Below are positions 33,880 through 43,755 of a DNA stretch of 64,000 bases, one piece after another. Every line of letters begins with the position of its first letter. Positions within the stretch are counted from its first letter, which is position 1. The stretch comes from Phocoena phocoena. Lineage: Eukaryota > Chordata > Mammalia > Artiodactyla > Phocoenidae. The position numbers and the translations under genes are program-made. Below the pieces are notes generated by a model that saw only the letters and a list, made by a program, of their open reading frames with translations, did no database searches and was not told where the DNA came from. The stretch spans positions 117,072,697-117,136,696 of the forward strand of contig NC_089220.1 in assembly GCF_963924675.1 (NCBI RefSeq), given 5' to 3'.

Positions 33880-34620
33880 AACCCGCGATCCTCACCTATT
33901 TCCACGTCACTTCCTGACTGAAAGACCCTGAAAAGGTTGCTTACTAGGTCCAGGATGCGCAGGTGGAAGGAGCAGACCCTGGCCCGCGGTATCCTGTAAT
34001 CCATCACCTACGGCTAATTTTAGTCTCTCAGAAAAACAGCATCAGATTTCGAACCTCTTTCAGGAATCATGCAGCATTTGCAAGCCTTTGATTTTCACTA
34101 AGGCGGGTATTACGGGAGTCAGTTTGGGAGTAGAGGGGAAGGCAGGGCTGGGTCTGGCATGTTTTTGCATCATTCCAGACCAAAAATAAATACTCTAAAA
34201 GGGACCCAACTAACAAGTGAGTGCCACAACTAGTGCCAAAGGCTGAAACCTGGAGAGCGCACAGAGCTAGGCCCACAGGAGAGGTCTTCAGACAACTGAG
34301 GAAGATGTCCTGAGTTCTGATGCTCCTTCTAGGACTTTAAAAGCAACCTCTGACCTCACCTCATTTCTGCACCGTTGCAATAAAAACTTCAGGCTGCACT
34401 TGTTTAGAGAAGAAACCCCTGGTGGTTGGTACCCTTTCTGTCTCCGGTGGGTTACTTTATTCTTTGCACCAATAAGGCTGACTCTAGGTTGGGTTCATTA
34501 CCCCATACAGGAGTTACAGTTTCAGTATTGTAACCAGATGCTCCTCTGGAAGACTATTTAGCAAGTATGTTTATATGCCAGGCACTGGGGTCTGCACTAA
34601 GTTTACAACAATGAACAAGA
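33880..34620. other. PTPN9-SNUPN intergenic DNA, no gene seen
   Basis: Unique, moderately AT-rich sequence. About 34,545-34,620 ('ttatatgccaggcactgggg', 'acaacaatgaacaagacagt') looks like an L2/MIR fragment. Confidence 0.45.
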
Positions 34621-34624
34621 CAGT

Positions 34625-34900
34625 GGTCTCTTCCACATGTAAGGAATGGAATGATCCCTAAGCTATGTTATTAAGGGAAAAAAAGCAAGACCCAAATAGT
34701 GTGTATAATATGCTGTCATTTGTATAAAGGAAAAAATGAATGTGTATTTGTAAATTTATTTATACATAGAAAAGCTTTGAGAGGATACACAAGAAAGATA
34801 GCAGTGGCTGTCTCCCAGGAGGGGAACTGGGATTCTAAGGAACAGAAGGGAAGAGGGAGACTTTTCCCTATATGGTCAATTATACATTTTAAGGGTTTTT
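34625..34900 (+). mobile_element. Old L1 3' fragment
   Basis: 'gtgtataatatgctgtcatt', 'gaaagatagcagtggctgtc' and 'tcccaggaggggaactggga' resemble old L1 3' UTR sequence. Diverged. Confidence 0.5.
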
Positions 34901-34901
34901 T

Positions 34902-35241
34902 GTGTGTTTATTTATTTTTGGCTGCGTTGGGTCTTCATCGCTGTGCGTGGGCTTTCTCTAGTTCCGGCGAGCAGGAGCTACTCTTAATTGCAGTGCGCGG
35001 GCTTCTCATTGCAGTGGCCTGTCTTGTTGTGGAGCATGGGCTCTAGGCGTGGGGGCTTCAGTAGTTGTGGCGTGTGGGCTTAGCAGTTGTGGCTTGCGGG
35101 CGCTAGAGCATAGGCTCAGTAGTTGTGGCACATGGGCTTAGTTGCTCCAGAGCATGTGGGACCTTCCTGGACCAGGGATCGAACCTGTGTCCCCTGCATT
35201 GGCAGGGGGATTCTTAACCACTGCGCCACCAGGAAAGTCCC
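34902..35241 (-). mobile_element. CHR-type SINE, long form
   Basis: Minus-strand full copy. Flanked by tttaagggttttt (34,888-34,900) and tttaaggtttttt (from 35,242). Confidence 0.92.
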
Positions 35242-35335
35242 TTTAAGGTTTTTTTAAAGCTTTTTATTGACATTGTCAACTACGAATTGGCATTTTCCAT
35301 TGGCACTTGCCATCTACCTCTACAAGGATTAAATC

Positions 35336-35762
35336 ATGAGCTGCTGCAGCTGCTGACTTTCAACACCCCTTGAAAGGAGCTCAGGTGGAGAGCAGACATG
35401 AGGCACTCTGTGCTCTGGGAAAAACTGGCAGAACAGGTCTTCAGATAGTTGGATATTTTCAAGAGCCAATTTTATGAGCCCAATTCTTGTATCTCCTCAT
35501 ATCTAGAAAAGCACTAAAATCCTTCGTGGTGACGTCTGCTCCTCGTGACTAGCAGTAACCTGTACGAGACTAGCAGAAATCTTCTGTAAAAAAATATGTG
35601 CTTGATTGCATGTACTCCCCCTTCACCAAAATCACATATATACTGACCTTCCCCCCTGCCTCTTTGAAGCAGTTTCTCAGAGCTATCTGAAATGCTGTCT
35701 CCCCACCTGCGGTCCTCATTTTGCCCCAAATAAAACTTAACTTGCAACTCTCACGTTGTGCA
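35336..35762 (+). mobile_element. LTR-like element, probably a solo LTR
   Basis: The segment begins TG ('tgagctgctgcagctgctga'), holds a late AATAAA signal ('ccaaataaaacttaa', ~35,728) and ends CA in 'caactctcacgttgtgca'. This is the layout of a retroviral LTR. I recall near-identical repeats in other cetartiodactyl genomes. No internal viral sequence and no clear short duplication were found. Family assignment is uncertain. Confidence 0.45.
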
Positions 35763-35764
35763 TT

Positions 35765-35985
35765 TTTTTTAAAGTCAACAACATATAATATACATACAGA
35801 AAGATGAAAATATGTGTACAGCATGGTGAATTTCATAAACTAAACACACCCACGTAACCAGCATACAGATCAAGAAATTCCCAACTTTCCAAAGCCCTCC
35901 TTATGTCCCCTCCCAGTCATTACTCGAGTTACCACTATCTTGGCTTCTAACAACATTGTGTGTATGTATGTTTAAATTTTGCACG
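35765..35985. mobile_element. Old LINE-type fossil
   Basis: 'tgaatttcataaactaaaca', 'cccacgtaaccagcatacag' and 'ctcgagttaccactatcttg' belong to a widespread ancient repeat, probably an L1M 3' part. Confidence 0.5.
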
Positions 35986-37049
35986 TGGATGTATAAACTT
36001 TTCCAAAAATTTTTTAAATAGTAACAAATCTAGTTTTTCTCCCTAAGCAGGCAAATGGCTCTAGGACTAAGCTAGAGTAAGAAATTGCAGAACCTGAGTA
36101 GTACAAACCACTGAGTGGACACAGAAGAGGATGGAGTCTCTCAACCCACTATTTACATTTTTACATTTGTTTTGCCCAATGATCCTCAGGACGCCAGTGG
36201 TTGGTGTCGCACAGCTAATTAATTAGTATTGAACTAGAACTTGAATCCAAGCATTCTGACTCCTTGTGCTGGTATTGGGTGAGGAAAATTTTAAGAGAGA
36301 AGTTTAACAGAATGAGCTAGGAGAGAGAACTCAGCGGAGTTTTCAGAGGCACAGCTGTGTGTGTGGGCGTGTGGGTGTGTAAGGGAACAGTTTTCTGGAA
36401 CTGTTGCCTATCACAGTCCAAACAGGACAATGTTTGGAAGTTTTTGAGCAGAGGCGTGGGGAACAAAACCAAGTGCAAGGCGGCTGGCTGGATTTGCTAT
36501 GAGTGGCAAAACTTAGGAGAATCAGAGTACAAAGTCTTGCCTTTAACTGCAGGCTTGAACTAACAAAATCAAGAATGATACTGTCATCCTGCTCAATCAG
36601 ATCTTAGAGACTGTAAAACAATTTGTAATACAAAAGATTGGAAACAATATAATGGCCCATCAATAAGAAACTCAGTAAATAAATCATGGTACAAACATAC
36701 ACTGAACTAATAAGTTCCACTTATTGCATCCTTACCAGGTGCCAGACACTGTTCTAAATGAGTTTCATTCATCTAATCTCTCCATCACAGTATGAGATAG
36801 CTGAAGTTTTGATCTTCAAAATATATATATAAGGTAGATCCATATGTGTTGACATAGCCCTGGACTTTTGAATGCTTGGCTGCAGGACCTCAGAAGGAAG
36901 GCTAGGGTAGGGTTGGGGGAGTATAGGTGACAGACAATCACATTTTTATTAAATTAACATGAACTGAAATCTGAAAATGGAAAATAAATTACAAAGAGGG
37001 ACCCTTTGGGGGAGGGGTGTTATGGGTTGAACTTTTGTTTTTTGCTTTT

Positions 37050-37418
37050 AAAGCATAGGTTTCAGGTCTCTGTCTAGAAAGCTTATCCTCCCCTTCCTCC
37101 CACCTCCTTCACCAGACAAATCTGACTCATCCTTAAGGTCTCAGCTCAAAAGTCACTTCCTCAGCAAGATCTTCCTTGACTACTCCCTGAACTGCTCCTT
37201 GTTACTCTCTCTCCTAGCACCATCTTGTTTTTTTTAAAAGAGAGTTGATCACAATTTGTAATTGTGTACATGTTTCCATGTCATTGGCCTAGAGTCTGCC
37301 TGCTTAGCCAGGAAGGTGGGAACCACATCTGTAGGCCCCTGTACCCTCAGTGCCTAGAGCCTAGAACCTAGTACACAGATTCTTCATAAATATGTATTGA
37401 ATGACTGAATTAAGAAGA
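37050..37418 (+). mobile_element. L2 LINE 3' end
   Basis: 'ctcagctcaaaagtcacttc', 'ctcagcaagatcttccttga', 'cctagagcctagaacctagt' and terminal 'aaatatgtattgaatgactg' match the L2 3' end almost fully. Confidence 0.85.
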
Positions 37419-37424
37419 TAACCA

Positions 37425-37729
37425 GACTTTCCTGGCGGCACAGAGGTTAAGAATCCGCCTGCCAATGCAGGGGACACGGGTTCAAGCCCTGCTCCGGGTA
37501 GATCCCACATGCCACGGAGCAACGAAGCCTGCATGCCACAACAACTGAAGCGTGTGCTCTAGAGTCCGCGCTCTGCAACAAGAGAAGCCACCGCAATGAG
37601 AAGCCGGCACGCTGCAACGAAGAGTAGCCCCCGCTCGCTGCAACTAGAGAAAGCCCGTGGGCAGCAACGAAGACTCAACACAGCCAAAAATAGAATAAAT
37701 TAATTTTTAAAAATTCTCTTAAAAAAAAA
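37425..37729 (+). mobile_element. CHR-type SINE, long form
   Basis: Starts 'GACTTTCCTGGCGGCACAG'. Duplication aagataacca / aagacaacca. It landed in the end of the L2 element. Confidence 0.9.
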
Positions 37730-37744
37730 AAGACAACCACCTTG

Positions 37745-37852
37745 GGACTTCCCTGGTGGTCCAGTGGTTAAGACTCCACACTCCCAATGCAGGGGGCCCA
37801 GGTTTCATCCCCAACCCGGTGCAGCCAAATAAATAAATATTACAAAAAAAAA
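37745..37852 (+). mobile_element. Short, internally deleted CHR-type SINE
   Basis: Head ('GGGACTTCCCTGGTGGTCCAG' to the B box region) joined to 'GGTGCAGCCAAATAAATAAAT' and poly(A). Duplication agacaaccaccttg / agacagccacctta at 37,731-37,744 and 37,853-37,866, the same site as the previous SINE. Confidence 0.9.
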
Positions 37853-37908
37853 AGACAGCCACCTTAACTCTGAGACCTCTGTCTTACCATTGTCGTATGC
37901 CTTTTTTT

Positions 37909-38215
37909 TTCTTTTTGGCTGCATTGGGTCTTCGTTCCTGGGTGCGGGCTTTCTCTAGTTGCAGCAAGCGGGCGCTACTCTTCATTGAGGTGCGAGGGCT
38001 TCTCATCGCGTTGGTTTCTCTTGTTGCAGAGCACAGGCTCTAGGCGTGTGGGCTTCAGTAGTTGTGGCTCGTGGGCTCTAGAGCGCAGGCTCAGTAGTTG
38101 TGGCACACAGCCTTAGTTGCTCTGGGGCATGTGGGATCTTCGTGGACCAGGGATCAAACCCATTTCCCCTATATTGGCAGGCAGATTCTCAACAATTGCG
38201 CTACCAGGGAAGTCC
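37909..38215 (-). mobile_element. CHR-type SINE, long form
   Basis: Minus-strand copy. Duplication tgccttttttt at 37,898-37,908 and 38,222-38,232. Confidence 0.9.
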
Positions 38216-38689
38216 CTCTCCTGCCTTTTTTTATATTTGTTTGGATCTAGGAATAGAGATACTTCCAAAGCTGTGATTAGAATTTTGTAACCTTTCCCCA
38301 AAAACACCTTTACTTCTGAAATCTAAAGCTTCTCTCAGAAATTGCTCCAAAATACCTACTGCCTATGAAAGAGACATGTCTAAAAGACAGATACAGAATA
38401 AGTAAGGTCATAGTACTAACCGATGTCTAGGGTGAAATTTTTTTCTTGTTTACTCATAGGCCAAAGCTATAATCACTAGGATGGCTGAAGTAAGCTATGT
38501 AAGGAAGGTGAAAAATCTTGTCCCTTGTAGATAACATTTCCCCCATTACCCAATACTTTAGGGCCTGGTATTTACCTACTCTCTGCTTTTTCTATTCTTT
38601 TCCTTTTCTCTAAACTAAAATATGATCTGGCTTCTTCCTCACACAAACAATTTTCTCATCTGACACCCCTATTTACTACTCCCAGATCA

Positions 38690-38930
38690 CAGGTTAATCA
38701 GTCACTATTCTTGATACCTGTTGTTACTTCAATACTTGATACCTGTTGTCTAGAGTTTACCTAACACTCTGAATTGTAATTATTTGCTTATTTGTCTGTC
38801 TCTCCCACTAGACCATGAGTTCCTTGAGGGCAGAGGCCATGTCTTATTCATCGCTCTCTCTTCAGAACCTAGCACAATATATAGTTCAGAGTAGCTGGTG
38901 CTCAATCAATGTTTGCTGAAAGAATGCACC
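38690..38930 (+). mobile_element. L2 LINE 3' end
   Basis: 'actagaccatgagttccttg', 'agggcagaggccatgtctta' and 'gtgctcaatcaatgtttgct' are the L2 3' consensus. Confidence 0.85.
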
Positions 38931-39594
38931 CATCCTTTTCCAGCAAACAAGGTACAATTCTTGCCAAAGAGTACCAAACAGGTTTGGGTACTTAATTGCT
39001 CACGGGAAAACATTCAATACAGGAGAGAGGTACCAACTGAGTTACTTTACTCTCACTCTCTTTGACTTACCTGTGTTAATGGGGAGGCCAGAGCAGAATG
39101 GATAAATTAAGTCCACGGATTAATCTGGTCCTTCTTTGATGTAAAGATTGGGTATAATAACAGAATCCTAACATAACATGGGACTCAAAAATCAGCTTAT
39201 TTTACCAAAGCAACCAGTCATACTCTGGCTAAAACCTCAAGGCTTTTTGTCAACTTTTCCTGCCCTACATATCTGAAGGCGTAAAACAAAAGACCGCATT
39301 TGCTTAAAAAATACATATTATGGGTTTTTTACTCATTTCTTTATTAGAAAGGAAGTCTATAGCTAGGAAGATCATTTCTTTCCCTCTTCCAATGTACGTA
39401 GTGAGAAGGTTTTGGGCTATCCTTTTAATCACATTCACAGAATTAAATATAGTCCTTGTTCTTAGAAGTCTGAAACGTATCCAAACAACTTTTAGCAGCC
39501 TGCCACACACCTCCACTCGGTCTTCTCTCCAGGGTCACTAACCTGGGAAGCAGAGAGTGGAGGGGCTTCCCTCCAGACTGCATTCTCATTCCAG

Positions 39595-39750
39595 TTCATC
39601 ATTTCATTCACTCAGCAAACATATATTGGTACAACAAGTAGCAGGCATGATGCCAGGCAGCAGCGACCTAAAGATAAATAAGACAAGGTCCCTGACCTCA
39701 AAGTGCTTACAATCTAATAGAGGAAGTGTGCAATAAAGAATTTAACCTTG
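39595..39750 (-). mobile_element. L2 LINE fragment, minus strand
   Basis: 'catttcattcactcagcaaa', 'gatgccaggcagcagcgacc' and 'cctcaaagtgcttacaatct' are antisense L2 3'-end wording. A young SINE begins immediately after. Confidence 0.75.
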
Positions 39751-39943
39751 GGGCTTCCCTGGTGGCGCAGTGGTTGAGAGTCCGCCTGCCAATGCAGGGG
39801 ACATGAGTTCGTGCCCCGGTCCGGGAAGATCCCACGTGCCGTGGAGCGGCTGGGCCCATGAGCCATGGCCGCTGAGCCTGCGCTTCCTCCGCAACGGGAG
39901 AGGCCACAACAGTGAGAGGCCCGCGTACTGCATTAAAAAAAAA
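39751..39943 (+). mobile_element. Young CHR-type SINE subfamily
   Basis: Starts 'GGGCTTCCCTGGTGGCGCAG'. A short internal deletion removes part of the 'GCATCCGGAGCCTGTG' block. Duplication aaagaatttaaccttg / aaagaatttaatcttg. Confidence 0.93.
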
Positions 39944-39999
39944 AAAGAATTTAATCTTGCCCAAAGAGAGGCTGACCTTTGCCCTTGGTTCCTGGTAAG

Positions 40000-40490
40000 G
40001 AACCTCTAAGCCCTTGGAATGTCCTGCCTAATAAAGGTGTCTTTGTTTGCATGGGGGTCTTTTGCCACACTAGATAATCCAGTAATGTGACTAGGAGGGA
40101 GGGGGACTTTGGACCACATGTTATCAGCTGGACCCCAGGAAGGGCTGGAGATTGAGGTTGGCCAACCAGGTCTGTGTGACCAAGTCCAATAAAAAACTTT
40201 GGACACCAAGGCTCAGGTGAGATTTTCTGGTTGACAATACTCCATGAGTTTTGTCACACAGTTAGTAGGAAGTTTAAAGCTGTCCATGACTCCACTGGGA
40301 GAAGACAACTGGAAGATCCATGTTTGAAACTTCCCTGGACTCTGCTCCATGCATTTCTTCCCTTGGCTGACTTAAATCTGTTTCATTTCACTGTGATAAA
40401 CTGTAACTGTGAGTAAAACAGTTTTCAGTGAATGTGTGAGTCCTTCTGGTGAATTATCAAACCAAAGAGCAGTCTTGGGGACTCTCCGTA
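40000..40490 (+). mobile_element. Probable ancient LTR remnant
   Basis: 'tgtttcatttcactgtgata', 'aactgtaactgtgagtaaaa' and 'gtgagtccttctggtgaatt' resemble the 3' third of an ERVL/MaLR-type LTR, with an AATAAA-like site at about 40,189. No internal region is present and the ends are vague. Confidence 0.45.
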
Positions 40491-40669
40491 ACTTTGGGAA
40501 ACAGATGTGTAGTGGGATGGGGAGGGCACAAAGATGAGAATGGCTAATTCTACCTGCAGAGGTAAAGTTTCAAACAGGTATCTGTTTATTCAACAGATGA
40601 GTAGGTATATTCACCAGGTGGATAAAATCAGAGTGAGAAGGGACGGTTTTGGGGGGAAAAAATATGAAA

Positions 40670-40915
40670 CATGTGTGTTTGTACTGCGAACTATAAAGCA
40701 GCATCACTAGAAAGGAGGCAGAAAAGGAAGCAAGGTATTTTATGAGACTAGACGGATACACTAAGGCCAGGTCATGAAGAAACTTGCATAGCAGGCCAAG
40801 AAGCTTCACATGTACCCTGTAGGCGAAGGGAAGTCCTTGAAGTAACATGATCAGATGTGCATTTTTAGAAAGGATCACTCTGCCAGTTGTGACAGGCATG
40901 GATTGGAGCTGTGGG
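40670..40915 (-). mobile_element. L2 LINE fragment, minus strand
   Basis: 'actaaggccaggtcatgaag', 'gtaacatgatcagatgtgca' and 'aaaggatcactctgccagtt' are antisense L2. Confidence 0.6.
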
Positions 40916-41014
40916 GGAGGGGGGAAGACTGGTGGCAGAGAAACTGGTGGCAGAGTAAGAGCCTCTGGCGGTGCTGCAGAAAAGAAATGATGAAGACTTG
41001 AATTAAGGCCTAAC

Positions 41015-41265
41015 TACTTACCAGTCTCCCAGTCACTTCAAACTCAGCATGTCCCAAACTGAACTCATTATCTTTCCCCCCAGTCCCGCTCAATTATGCT
41101 CTTCCTGGGATTCTTGTCCTTGTTAATAGCATTTAGTCACCCAAGTTAGGAACCTAGGAATCATTCTGATGATTCCTGTCCATTTCTTACCTTTCACAGC
41201 TAGTGAGTCACCATGTCCTTAGGTCCCACCTCTTTCTTCTCCATTTCCTCTACAATCTAAGTTAT
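41015..41265 (+). mobile_element. L2 LINE ORF2-end fragment
   Basis: 'tcaaactcagcatgtcccaa', 'actgaactcattatctttcc' and 'gtcaccatgtccttaggtcc' match the L2 ORF2 3' part. Confidence 0.75.
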
Positions 41266-41437
41266 GAGTCAACATTAAAATAACCAATATCCAATCCCAG
41301 AAACCTATAACGCAACCATATTTGAAACAGGTGGCAGGAGGTGACTTTATAATTCGCAGAGAAATATGACCAAGAGACATATTCTATTCAGTGATGATAA
41401 ATAATACTGGCTCCTCAGTTAAAAATATAAGGGCACT

Positions 41438-41438
41438 A

Positions 41439-41466
<28 letters not shown>
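41438..41466 (+). mobile_element. Tail-only insertion turned (TA)n microsatellite (third case)
   Basis: An A-run followed by about ten TA units lies between identical 13-mers atataagggcact (41,425-41,437 and 41,467-41,479). It may be a poly(A)-only insertion whose tail has mutated into (TA)n, or a duplication around a microsatellite. Confidence 0.5.
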
Positions 41467-41469
<3 letters not shown>

Positions 41470-42289
41470 TAAGGGCACTCCCCTGAGATACAGCCTTCAA
41501 GCTACCATTCAGCAGTATCAAGTCGTGCATGGTGATAAGTTTGGCTAATATGTTCTTTGGTTCATGCATCTGTCCCCAGAGAGCGTTCTTTGGGGAAGTA
41601 GTCCTTCCAGACCGATTATTTCTGGGCAGAGCCCGGACAAGTCTCTACTGATACTAGCATGCACATCTCCTGAAATGATACAGTTGGCTGCTGAGAGCAG
41701 ACTAGAGCATTCAGAAGAGACTAACCCTTTAAGCAGCCTACAACAAGCTTTTTGGCAAGAGGGACACAATGTTTCTATTGCAGAGTTGACCTAAATTCAG
41801 GAAAGAGCTTATTGATATAGGCACGCTTAAATCTGCAGCCAGCTGGGTCATCATTGGGTAGGGGAGGAAGGGGTTTCTTCCTTCACCAATTTTACAGAGT
41901 CAGCCCGAGCAGCTCTTTAAGAGCCCAACACTGAGGCTAGCTCCAATGGTGTTCTGAATTTGTGTAATGAGGCTCTGCTACACCACAACTTCTGCCCGGA
42001 TCTGTTCCCAGAACTAATCAACACAAAGAAACAACTGCGTGTCAGACAAGATCTGCCCTGGATCCCTCTGAAATTTTGTCCACAGGATACTAGTACTGCT
42101 GGAGTGGAACAGTGAAGTCCTTTTGTCTTGTAAGAGAAGTCCTAGAAAAGTGGAAAGTAGTATGGGGAGCAGATTGAGGCCACGGGAAATGGGACACATT
42201 TCCTGAACACAGAGCAGAAACTGGTTGGTGTTAGACGCCATCTTCCACTCCCACAGCTGCCAAAGGGCTCTAGTTCACAAATCTGAATG

Positions 42290-42845
42290 GATCCTGCCTG
42301 CTCAAAGCACTTCATCAGCTCCCTTTCATCCATACATAAAACCCAAAACCTCTGCATAACACACAGGCCATTTATGATCAGACCCATCTCTTTCCAGCCT
42401 CCTTTCCCATAGCTTTCCAGCCCTACTTGACAACTGAGCTATGCTGAACCGAATTCAGGTCCCAGAGCAAGTCCTTCCTGGCTCTGGAGGCATGCATCTG
42501 CACACCCTCCTGCCTCTGTGAGAAACTCCTGCCCTCCTTGTCTGCAGAGCACATTTCTGTCCCTCCTATGAGCCTCAGCCCAGCTTTGAACTCCTCTGTG
42601 AAACCTCCCTCTGCTCTTCCCGGCATCCCCCCACACCCCATGCTCTATGCCCCTTTCTGCACTAAAGCAATCATCCCACCATCTGGACCCACTCTAGATG
42701 CTGGTGGGTTTATTTTCTCACTGGATCGTGAGCTCCTCAAGGGCAGGGATGAAGTATGGTCCCTCACCATAACCGACTCTACATAAGCACAAGGCTTATC
42801 TTCTGGAAGGTGCTCAAATGTTGGCTGAAGTAGTGAATGAACTCC
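42290..42845 (+). mobile_element. L2 LINE 3' end
   Basis: Continuous L2 wording from 'aaagcacttcatcagctccc' through 'tttatgatcagacccatctc' to 'gatcgtgagctcctcaaggg' and 'ggtgctcaaatgttggctga'. An 82-codon frame inside it is a by-product. Confidence 0.85.
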
Positions 42846-43179
42846 GTTTGCATTTTATCTCTGGCTGTGTCTAAACCAAAGAAAATCACACTTGTCTTCT
42901 CAGAAGAGGGGACATATTCAAATACCAAGAACTGCAGTTCCTGGTAAGACCTTTGAGAAGATGACGTTACCAACAGCAGCAACTGGAAACTCAGCAGAAT
43001 GCTTAAGTGCTACAAACAGAGTGAAATGGGCCAAGACTTGAACAGTCACGGTTTAGGGGGCCTGAAGGGGTAGAGGTGGGGGAGATTCCTGACTATCTAA
43101 AGTTTAAGAATCACACACACACACAAATAAAATAAATAAAGTTTAACAATCACAAACAACTTCTTTCGTAAGAATTATA

Positions 43180-43185
43180 TATATT
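43180..43185 (-). terminator. SNUPN: Candidate SNUPN polyadenylation signal (AATATA)
   Basis: On the minus strand AATATA lies ~250 nt past the stop, and a GT-rich run (the complement of the CA repeat at 43,112-43,125) follows ~55 nt downstream, as a cleavage region would need. No AATAAA lies nearer than the L2-embedded one at 42,709-42,714, which is the alternative end. Confidence 0.4.
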
Positions 43186-43431
43186 TACATTGTGGATCCG
43201 AAATACATTTTCACAGGAGTTGCTGCTCAAATGCAAAGACTACCCAATCTGGAAACCTCCCCCAACTGTTAAAGCCAGCACTTCAGATAGGAGATAAGCT
43301 GTTTCCAGCTGGAGTGGCTTTGGAAAGTCTGCTCTAAAATGAAGTCATCTTGTTCTCGTCACTGTCCTCCTCCCCAGCCTTCCTTCTGGGACCAACCCCC
43401 ATCCTGTGACTCCTAAAGGACGCTGCCCTCT

Positions 43432-43755
43432 CTAGTTATCCATGAGGCTCCCTGGGTGCTTGGGGCTATGGGAAGGGCTCTTCAGTTTGGGGGTAGACAG
43501 GTGCTCCAACTCATAGCGTCCATTCTCAGAGGACTTGTGTGTGAGTATCTTCTTTATTCCCTCCTTCTGGCTCCTCTTGTGCTCAATAATCTGCTGGAGC
43601 TGGTACCCAGCATATTCTGGCTTGGCAGTCAGCGGGCCAGCTGGCACAGCTACGCCAAGAACATCTGACACCATGTAAGGGCGCAGCCAGCCCACCAGAG
43701 GAGTGCTTCCAGGGCTATAGTGGGTCTGCTTGTGGTAGAAGAGAAGCCCATCTAC
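43432..43755 (-). CDS. SNUPN: SNUPN coding exon 9 (terminal)
   Basis: Acceptor TTCTTGTAG/GTAGATGG. Encodes 107 residues from Val255: [20 protein letters not shown], then [14 protein letters not shown] with the cap-stacking Trp277, and a hydrophilic C-terminal tail ending HPGSLMDN before TAG. The tail, beyond the folded cap-binding domain, carries most of the substitutions relative to human. Confidence 0.96.
   Translation of the reverse strand, partial: VDGLLFYHKQTHYSPGSTPLVGWLRPYMVSDVLGVAVPAGPLTAKPEYAGYQLQQIIEHKRSQKEGIKKILTHKSSENGRYELEHLSTPKLKSPSHSPKHPGSLMDN

Noticed and set aside
35336..35762. Possible full endogenous retrovirus
   Set aside because: Only an LTR-like piece is visible; no gag, pol or env-like frames flank it, so at most it is a solo LTR.
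42538..42786. 82-codon frame with protein-like wording
   Set aside because: It lies wholly inside an L2 LINE 3' end, which ends in non-coding sequence.
33880..43100. An extra gene between PTPN9 and SNUPN
   Set aside because: No exon with paired splice sites, CpG island or recognised peptide was found; the interval is repeats and unique non-coding DNA.
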